From positions 60,369,977 to 60,433,976 of the forward strand of contig OX424555.1 of assembly GCA_949152475.1 (NCBI GenBank): a DNA stretch of 64,000 bases, written 5' to 3'. Source of the stretch: Terebella lapidaria (lineage: Eukaryota > Annelida > Polychaeta > Terebellida > Terebellidae). The notes under the pieces were generated by a model. That model was not told the origin of the DNA, did no database searches, and worked only from the letters and a program-made list of their open reading frames with translations. Below are positions 57,020 through 64,000 of this stretch, piece by piece (position 1 is the first letter of the stretch; the number at the start of each line of letters is the position of its first letter). The position numbers were made by a program, and so were the translations under genes.

Positions 57020-57214
57020 TAGAAACTAGCCCAAATGGTAATAAAGGTTACTAGCCAATATATCTTATATATTTGAGATATTAGCCATTTTCGCCCCACG
57101 TCCTTGAAAATAAAGTAACTGGTCAATTCCAAGGTCACGAGAATATTCAGCATATATCATTTCCTATGTGTCCACAATTGATTGCCAAGCTGTAAATTCA
57201 ATAATGAGAGATAT
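57020..57214 (+). mobile_element. GGTTACC-family copy cut by the ISL2EU-like element
   Basis: AAACTAGCCCAAATGGTAAT and AAAGGTTACTAGCC mark the left end; one and a half satellite units follow (CAAGGTCACGAGAATATTCA, CCACAATTGATTGCCAAGCT). The match stops after AATGAGAGATAT, in the middle of the conserved word GAGATATTAGCC, where the next element begins. This dates the ISL2EU-like insertion as later than this copy. Confidence 0.75.
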
Positions 57215-57231
57215 ATAACGTACTCGCATGA

Positions 57232-57239
57232 TGACGTCA
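57232..57239. promoter_or_regulatory. CRE-like TGACGTCA upstream of the transposase
   Basis: An exact ATF/CREB consensus in the context GATGACGTCACGG lies about 150 bp before the proposed start codon at 57390, within the first 25 bp of the element. Position and perfect match suggest a promoter site, but no expression evidence exists. Confidence 0.4.
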
Positions 57240-57389
57240 CGGAATTCCCTTTTGGGGTTGCGCAGGGGCTTGTGGGATAGATCACAGTAAGCGCTCTATT
57301 ATCGCTCACTAAAATTGTTTGTTGTTTCTAGGCAAGAGTCGAGTCCAGCCAGTGATACTTTCTACGATATATTCACAGTTGTCGGCGGT

Positions 57390-60030
57390 ATGCCGAGCAA
57401 CTGTTGTGTTCCATATTGTTTTGCGAATGGCAGCAGTTATATTTTGATCCGTTTTTATGGTTTTCCGAAAGACAAGAAACAAAATCAGATCTGGAAACGT
57501 CTAGTCAGAAATGACACTTTACATTCTGTCAAACGACCTTTCGTATGCTCCCTGCATTTTGAGGGCGGCCTCAAAACATATGACGTGAACACCCCTACCA
57601 TTTTTCCCTGGACCCCTGGGTGGTTGGATGTAGTCACCCAGTATAACCTGAGGTGTGAGGCGTGGTTCAACCAACAAAAGGCCGTCGACCACACCTATGC
57701 CCAACACCCAAAACAACTGTCCGTCACTGCCATCAAACACAGCGCATCAAGTCACACTTCAAGGAGGAGGACCACCAAAACCTCCCAGTCGGCCCTCTCT
57801 GAAATAATAGAGGTACTATTGATACCTATATAAATATACATATATACTCGTGAGATGTCCTGTATTGTGTATGGCCGTTCGAGTATGATCCAAATAACTT
57901 CTGTTAAATTTGAACTTCAAGTAGATACTCAATCAATATTGTTTTCTATTTTTTGTGTGAAAACATCAAGGTTGATGCTCAAGAAATTGAAGTGGTTTCT
58001 GACGATGAGAGAGATTCATCAGTAGGCGAAACAGCAGCAAGAGACCCCGTGGCTACCCCTTCACTACAGGAATCCTGCAGTAGCATTGGGTACGAAATAT
58101 GTTTTTATATTCCAATATTAGTACAGTGGTCCCTGTAAGATAAGACCTCACCTTTTGCAGAGAAAATGAGGTCTTATCTTACAGGAAGTCTTATTTCACA
58201 GCCTCATTTACATGTTAAATTGATCTTTGGGGAATACAAAAAAGTTTTTACAGACAGGGAAGTCTTATTTCGGAGGTGTCTTATCTTACAGGGAACACTG
58301 TAATACTAATCGACTACCGATTTATATGTAGTATAGCAAACCCTTGAACCATAAACAACATTTGTTGAATTTGTTTATAGCTAATCTGTAACTGCTTTTG
58401 TTCCGGTGCTAGAGTACAAGATGACATTGCTGACAAAACCCAGAATACATTCATCTCCAGGCTTGAGAACTTTGAGGTAAAACATGTAATTCTGTCTTTG
58501 CTCCATGTCTGCCATTGATCTGTAGTGTATATTATATGGGATACAAAATCCTACCTATAAGCTTTCTCAGCCATGGATGTACTGGTAATATATCAATATA
58601 CTAAAGTAATCGCGAGATCATTCCTATATCAGTAAAGTAAATTTGTTTGTGTAATTTTTCAGGTGTGTTACTACCCTAAGACGCATCTTCCAGTTCAGAC
58701 TCAGCTTCAGTCTTTGCTCAGTGCTATTCAAGCCGAGCTGGAGAATAAGGATGAGACGACCGATAGATCAGTTTACGTGAATCTGCTAAGAACTGTCATC
58801 CTACTCCTGCAGAACATGACAGAGTTGTATGACACAAAGCTGGCAATCCACAGCTCTCAGCGATTTTCGCTCTCCAAGTTTGCCGGTTCTGATGACGATA
58901 TACAGTTTTGGACAGGATTCTATTCATACAGTGCCCTTCAGTACTTCATAAAGTATCTTGTGGAGCCAAATCTAACAAATCTACGCTATTGGGGCTCGAA
59001 GAATACCACAGAAGACAGAGACAAGTGTGGACAGAGACGGTCTCTCGATCCCCTGGATGAACTCTTCATGGTCTTATTAAAACTGAAACAAGGATCTGCT
59101 AACAAAGATATCGCTGAACGCTTTGGAATATCTGAATCTAATGTGTCTCGTATATTCCTGACATGGGTGAAGTTCTTGGAGTGCATTCTCACGAAACTGC
59201 CAACTTGGTTGACCAGGAGAAAAGTCAAGAAAACCCTACCACTTGTTTTCAAGGGTCTGTATGACGATGTCACAATAATCATCGACTGCACCGAAATGGA
59301 GTGTGAGCGACCATCAGACCTTGAAATGCAAGCAGCTACATATTCGAGTTATAAATCTCGCAACACAGTGAAAGCTCTAGTGGGAATCTCTCCATCTGGC
59401 ATCCCAACATTCATTTCGGACCTCATGGAGGGAAGTATCAGTGATAACGAGATCACAATGAAAAGTGGCCTGCTCGAGAAGTTGGACAAAGGCAGTGTCA
59501 TCATGGCTGATAGGGGCTGGACAAACAGAGATGCTCTGGCAAGACACGGAGTGAGACTTGTAACACCAGCCTTTCTTCTTGACAAGAAACAGCTAGATCT
59601 CCCAGCTCTGGTGCAGTCGGTGTCAATTGCAAGAGTGCGTATTCACGTTGAAAGGTAAGACATACATATGAAGTATTTATTCACTTGTATGCCATGCGTA
59701 TAGTTATCAGAAAATATCAATATCTCTATATAGTTATCAGAAAATATCAAATATCTATTTACATTACTCAGTATTCCATCTTATGAATATGCCATCATTC
59801 AAGCCATTGTATAACATCCTTCAGTCGTCTGGAATGCATTAATATCAAATTATAGATATACTATGCAATAATTATAATTTGGAATGTATTATATATTTTC
59901 CAGGTGCATTGGGCGAATCAAGCAGTGGAAAATACTGACAAAGAAACTACCTCTTACTGAGTGGAAAGCTCTAAATTCCATTTGGAAAGTTTGTGCTCAT
60001 CTAGTGGTATTCTGGCCTCCTCTTTTATGA
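57390..60030 (+). CDS. THAP-domain DDE transposase (ISL2EU/Harbinger-like), spliced, intact
   Basis: Five exons: 57390-57812, 57971-58089, 58413-58476, 58663-59654 and 59904-60030. All introns are GT-AG, phases run 0, 2, 0, 2, and the joined frame of 1725 bp encodes 574 residues without a stop. The start is the Met before PSNCCVPYC, as THAP domains sit at the N-terminus. Residues 1-85: THAP zinc finger (Cys5 or 6, Cys10, Cys53, His56, FPW box). Residues 200-235 are possible coiled coil. About 332-374: helix-turn-helix (LDELFMVLLKLKQGSANKDI). DDE domain: Asp410 in IIIDCTEME, Asp485 in MADRGWTNRD, Glu532 in RIHVER, followed across the last intron by CIGRIK. All three catalytic acids are present. 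The enzyme should bind element ends and cut DNA. An intact ORF is unusual among the decayed elements here. A frame extending upstream to 57315 is not needed. Confidence 0.85.
58124..58300. mobile_element. 177-bp TA-flanked MITE in transposase intron 2
   Basis: The ends are CAGTGGTCCCTGTAAGATAA and, reversed, CAGTGTTCCCTGTAAGATAA, with TA on both sides (58122-58123, 58301-58302). CAGTG.(T/C)CCCTGTA with a TA target is the signature of pogo/Tigger-type elements. It lies within the intron between exons 2 and 3 and does not touch the splice sites. Confidence 0.85.
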
Positions 60031-60971
60031 ACAGTTCAGGAGAAGCCATCATTGTTATGACATCCTGTGTATTGCTAGTGTTTGGGCACTCAATATTGCT
60101 TGTTCTTCTGCATATAAATGTATTTATTTGTTCAGAATTTTCAATTTTTACATGTATGTCATTGTCATCACACCTGGGCCAATTTTGTCGAGTGGCCAAT
60201 AGAACTGCCAAAGTTACATGTAGAAATACTGAGCATACTGTTATAGTAAAAATGCTCAATAATGTTCTAATCTTTACTGCCAAGCATACATATAATTGGT
60301 TTGTGTAAAGTAATTTTTTCCACATATTTATTTAAGCTTCATCATGTTCATTGGAATAAATTACACAAAATTATTGAAAACATGAGTTACTTTTATTAGA
60401 GATGACGATATACATATATTGCATGGTATTCCCTTCACATGATCATCATTTTGCTCCATGAAAGTTTGTCATAACGACTCAATTGTATTAGCACAACGAA
60501 CATTCCCACCTGATACATTCACACAACTACAGAACCATCAATAACTTACTAGTAAACAGTTCGTATGCAACACACAAAGTATTAGCAACAAGGTTTGTAT
60601 ATAAATTCATGAATAGATAATCCAATAATAAATATAATTACAATGCAGTTAACAGATCCTGAAGTTTGTCACAACAGGTCAATAATATCAGCAGAATATT
60701 CACAAGTGTGACATTTACGCAGTTACCAAGCTATCCATACCTTGAACAGTTTTTAAATAACACATGATCTATACAAGTGCTATACATTAATAAATAGATA
60801 AAGTAAGTAGAATTAGCAACTCGAAGATCTGCTACTTGAATCCTGCATTTAATTATACAATGTTGTTACCTTGAATAATCAGTTGAATGGTTCAATTAAA
60901 AAAAACATGATAGTGTACAGCATATTTACTTTGAGATCATCACCAGCATCATGACCCACAGAATTCAAGCT
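60031..60971. other. Convergent 3' region between transposase and nuclease genes
   Basis: About 940 bp between the two stop codons. An AATAAA at 60355-60360, 325 bp after the transposase stop, is a candidate polyadenylation signal. On the minus strand an AATAAA lies at 60392-60397, about 575 bp after the nuclease stop, so the two transcripts' 3' ends may nearly meet. The 115- and 123-codon frames at 59954-60325 are shadows of UTR. Confidence 0.5.
60355..60360 (+). terminator. Candidate polyadenylation signal for the transposase gene
   Basis: AATAAA in the context TTGGAATAAATTACAC, downstream of the stop codon. Candidate only; AATAAA is common in AT-rich DNA. Confidence 0.35.
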
Positions 60972-63751
60972 TTACTTGAACCTTTGTGATACAAGTGCAG
61001 GCACCACATATTGTGCATGGAAGTTCAGCAGCATTTCCTCTTTCTCAGCCCAAAAATCACTATCAAACATCACCTTTGACCATGTTACAGGAACATTTTT
61101 GTTTGTGAAAACGACGAGATAAGCAGTGTGAAAACCAGTTATTGCCATCTGCATTTGTACCTGGTAGAAATACTTATGGCGTTCTTTTAGTACACATGCG
61201 TCATCCTTCCACCGAAAAGCAAAGTTAGAATCTTTCTGTTTCTGATTAATTGCTTCCTTAGGAGTGAGAGATCGAGACGCTGACAAACATTTGATCTCTA
61301 CAACAACATTCACACCAGCAATTTTACCAACCCGATCAGGTGAGGCCGCCAACTCACCATGTGTGGAGCTAACATAAAGGCCACATTTCCTAATACTCAC
61401 TGGCACATTGGATATTGCTAACTGTTTCACAAACATATCACTTGCTACATCTTCATTGTCAATCCCATACTTCATGTGGTCGGATCTCGGCTTCTGTTTT
61501 GGGTCTCCAACAGAAATGATCTTTTTCACTTGCAGTTCTGGTCGTCCATTTCCGGTGCAGTCCTTACAAATGCTTGCTGTGATTCGCCCTTTCTTGGCTC
61601 TCCACCACTCGATGTTCACGTTCTGGCCAATAGTTCTTTGCTCTATGTCAGTCACCTCATCTGGTACCTAAAAAATAAACAAACAATATCCTGAATGAAT
61701 GAATATGATCTGTGTCCTGTACATTTTATGTCAGTATTGACCTTCAAGCATGTTCAGAATGGCTATTAGCATGTACAGTTACTGTATATACTGTAAAAAG
61801 GCTAATTTTGGCGGCTATTAAATTCGGCGGTTGTGAGCCACACGTTATTTCGCGGAAATTTAATTTGGCGGTTTCAAAACCACATATCTTAACATATATT
61901 TAGTTAATTTGGCGGACGATTTAATTTGGCGGTTTTGCCAAATCCGCCAAATAAATCGTCCGCCAAAATTAGTAGTTTTACAGTATATATATCAGTGTCT
62001 ATATTTTGATCCCACTAAATACATAGGTACTCTAATGCTACGTTCTCAGATAGATATGAGATACATGAAACCTGAAACATACATTCAACTCTGAAGAAAT
62101 AATTTCCTCAGGTGTCTTGTTGATATTATTCTGTCCATCTGCCTCGTTGTCGCTTTCTGATTCTGATGTAGTCTCCAACATCTGGTGAAGACACATGTTG
62201 TGCCAAACTTGATCCAGGCCAGATTTGAGTGCTTCTCTGTCTACAACAGGGTCAGCTATTGGCATGTAGGAATTGTAGCCATCAAGGGGGAGCTTTCTGG
62301 TCTGTCCCTCACGACCAAAGGTGTGACGCTTGACTTCTCGTTCCCCTTCAAATGAAGAACATATAATTAGAGATTGAAATTAATGATTAGATGAACTAGT
62401 GGTTCAGTCAAGTGACAACATTGTGTCTCCTTATTATGCCCCTTATCTCACATTCCTTGTCATGAAGGCTGATATGGACATAAGGTACTAGTAATAATGA
62501 CTGAACATAGCAAAGGCAGCCAGGCATCCGAGAGTTCACATTTAGTGTGTTTATGAATAAATGTGTTGTCTTTGTTAGAATATCAATACATACCAGTCCT
62601 CTGAGGTCTCGTTAGTTTCTTGCTTTTCCTAGATGGAAGATGCCACTTCTGCGGATTTCCTGTACAGCTGTCTGTGCTCTGGGAAGCCCGATACTCCACT
62701 AAGGCAAACAACACTGCAGCAATGTGATTACATTTACCACCTTTCCCTGCCACGCAATTACACTGGGAAGTCAGAATAATACCAGATGTTGCTTCCAGGC
62801 ATATTTGTGACAAGTATGTCTGGTCCTTCATACTAGCCATGACATGGCACCAAACATGACAGTATCCAGCTGTGACATTCACTTTGATTTCTGTAATATG
62901 TCCAGATCCGTAGAAGTTATATCCTTTCACAAGTGGTTTATCAGCCACAGGCAAATCACACGTATCCACAACTTTTCCATCCTTGGCCAGCACCTTTACA
63001 GTTCTTTTCATGAGATATTCATACATGTGAGTATAATTGAACTTCTGAGGAATATCAACCAATGTATCCTTCCAGTTTGAGACAACTGGATTGCCTACTT
63101 TGGGAACATGGTCATTTACATAGTTCTGAACAATGTCATAACTCAGAGTCTTATCCGGGTCAACGACATACTTGGCGAACCCACTGGATATAATTTCTTT
63201 CACTCTGAAATAGATCATACAACACAAATTGTTATTATATCATCAAAATAATTTTACCATATTGGTCCTAATAGTGGAACTTGCCCTACATGCCCTAATA
63301 GTAGCATGCCCCCCCCCCCCCCTCTCCAAAAATGTTCAATATTTGTAAGCCTGTATTTTGCAGGGTTACTGATAAACTCTCAGAGTCTTCCAATCTACAT
63401 ATTATGTTATTTGAATCTGATGGATTTTCTTAAATTTGACCTCAAATTCAAACTCATTTTTGTGCGCGCTACTGCAGAGGGTCTTGCTTTTTCACGCTGT
63501 ACTAATATTAGGACCAATATGGTATAATGCATTATACAAAGTGAATGCTATACAATGCTATATGTATGTAACAAAAAAACTGTGCATGAACACAACTTGA
63601 ACAATGACAGATGGTTGTCCTGGTCACCTGATATACATGTACCTTCTTCAAGTTCATCACAGCTTTGAACAGGATGGTTTTGCGGAATGGGGACAGGCAA
63701 CCAGGCCAGAGGTGTTTGCTCCTGACTTTGACCATTGTCAGAGCCCAAATA
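60972..63751 (-). CDS. SWIM zinc-finger plus YqaJ-type nuclease, partner of the transposase
   Basis: Minus-strand exons: 63751-63643, 63202-62594, 62345-62083 and 61667-60972. Splice phases agree (1, 1, 0) and 558 residues are open to a TAA; the N-terminus is missing, probably beyond the window. For the second exon I chose the acceptor CAGAG|TG because only it keeps frame. Exon 2 contains the SWIM finger CNCVAGKGGKCNH (CxC...CxH) near 62722-62762, likely a DNA- or protein-binding module. Exon 3 is a linker with an acidic end (SESESDNEADG). Exon 4 is the YqaJ domain: WWRAKKGRITAS, MKYGIDNEDVA, ELAASPDR, VVVEIKC and YFYQVQMQM. The Asp of SPD and E-x-K of VEIKC are the metal-binding and catalytic residues of lambda-exonuclease-like enzymes. 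It could process DNA ends during transposition. No stop or frameshift seen. Confidence 0.8.
61791..61983. mobile_element. 193-bp TA-flanked MITE in a nuclease-gene intron
   Basis: The ends CTGTAAAAAGGCTAATTTTG and, reversed, CTGTAAAACTACTAATTTTG face each other, with TA at 61789-61790 and 61984-61985. The middle repeats AATTTGGCGG. It lies between exons 3 and 4 and leaves the splice sites intact. Confidence 0.85.
63257..63522. mobile_element. 266-bp TA-flanked MITE in another nuclease-gene intron
   Basis: CCATATTGGTCCTAATA at the left is exactly inverted at the right (63506-63522), with TA on both sides (63255-63256 and 63523-63524). It contains a run of about 14 C at 63309-63322 like the poly-C repeats at 27-28 kb. 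It lies between exons 1 and 2 of the visible nuclease gene. Confidence 0.8.
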
Positions 63752-64000
63752 CTGAATAGAATAAAATATTAGAACAAACGATAACAAACAACGCAAAACA
63801 AAACAAATACTTACTAGTAAACATAGTAAATAATGCAACAGACAATTTCATGCAGTGACTTCATTTTACCCTGAAAACTTTTTACATGAATTGGATATTG
63901 GTGTCCTTAAACTATAGAAAATAGGCCAGAAATCTAGATTATAACCAGCATTTTCAGAAATCTGTGGTACAAATAATTATACAATCAATGTTAACAGATG
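63752..64000. other. Upstream part of the nuclease gene
   Basis: In gene sense this is intron or 5' region of the nuclease gene. I find no further exon and no inverted copy of the element's left end. Confidence 0.4.

Larger units (their letters stand above)
57215..64000. mobile_element. ISL2EU-like DNA transposon, two genes, right end outside window
   Basis: A plus-strand THAP/DDE transposase gene and a convergent minus-strand gene for a SWIM plus YqaJ-nuclease protein form one unit of at least 6.8 kb. In Repbase terms, as I remember them, the pairing of a Harbinger-related DDE transposase with a second YqaJ protein marks the ISL2EU superfamily (grouped with PIF/Harbinger and Spy). The left boundary is inferred from the broken repeat at 57214; the exact terminal inverted repeat cannot be tested because the right end is not in the window. 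Target duplications in this group are reported as two bases, fitting the AT-rich junction ATATAT. Confidence 0.75.

Noticed and set aside
57315-57389. Upstream extension of the transposase by 25 residues
   Set aside because: THAP domains normally start at the first Met before P-x-x-C; the extra residues include no feature and an in-frame upstream ATG is not convincing.
59954-60325. Overlapping 115- and 123-codon frames after the transposase
   Set aside because: The plus frame overlaps the last transposase exon in another phase and both lie mostly in 3' UTR; no domain.

Overview
The window reads as genomic DNA of a repeat-rich invertebrate animal, probably marine. It has spliced genes with GT-AG introns, extracellular-domain exons, several classes of eukaryotic transposon and many microsatellites, and no operons or ribosome-binding sites. 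I cannot name the species. The repeats and the fucolectin plus fibronectin type II domains would suit a mollusc, brachiopod, hemichordate or cephalochordate.

Layout. 1-5.4 kb: a fold-back array of CTGCAG-centred motifs, then a terminal-inverted-repeat (TIR) repeat family carrying a 134-bp satellite. Partial copies of this family (called the GGTTACC family here) recur at 17.6-22.4, 22.9-24.6, 45.5-47.1, 51.9, 55.7 and 57.0 kb. 6.5-8.9 kb: a Crypton-type (DUF3504) tyrosine recombinase pseudogene, broken by a Tigger remnant, a microsatellite and a TTAA-flanked MITE. 8.9-10.2 kb: about four units of 335 bp, each holding an RFX-like palindrome. 13.8-16.9 kb: an AT-rich array split by a 2.1-kb transposon. 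20.5-21.4 and 41.2-44.1 kb: decayed LINEs. 31.0-33.85 kb: a TIR element that swallowed a Penelope-like reverse transcriptase. 34.6-39.6 kb: a 4.9-kb transposon with TIRs of at least 600 bp and a ruined coding region. 29.8-30.25 and 47.9-48.3 kb: two more fold-back arrays. 57.2 kb to the window end: an ISL2EU-like DNA transposon.

Host coding content is sparse. Four exons on the minus strand, all phase 1-1, look like parts of one or more modular secreted proteins: fibronectin type II at 34.4 kb, a type-II-like domain at 22.8 kb, an unrecognised cysteine-containing domain at 17.3 kb and a fucolectin (F5/8-type, FTP) half-domain at 13.3 kb. The introns between them are filled by the transposons above.

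The most notable system is the ISL2EU-like element. A five-exon plus-strand gene encodes a 574-residue THAP/DDE transposase with all splice phases consistent and no stop or frameshift. A convergent minus-strand gene encodes a protein with a SWIM zinc finger and a YqaJ-type nuclease, also uninterrupted in the four exons visible. Both genes carry MITEs, but only in introns. The right end of the element lies outside the window.
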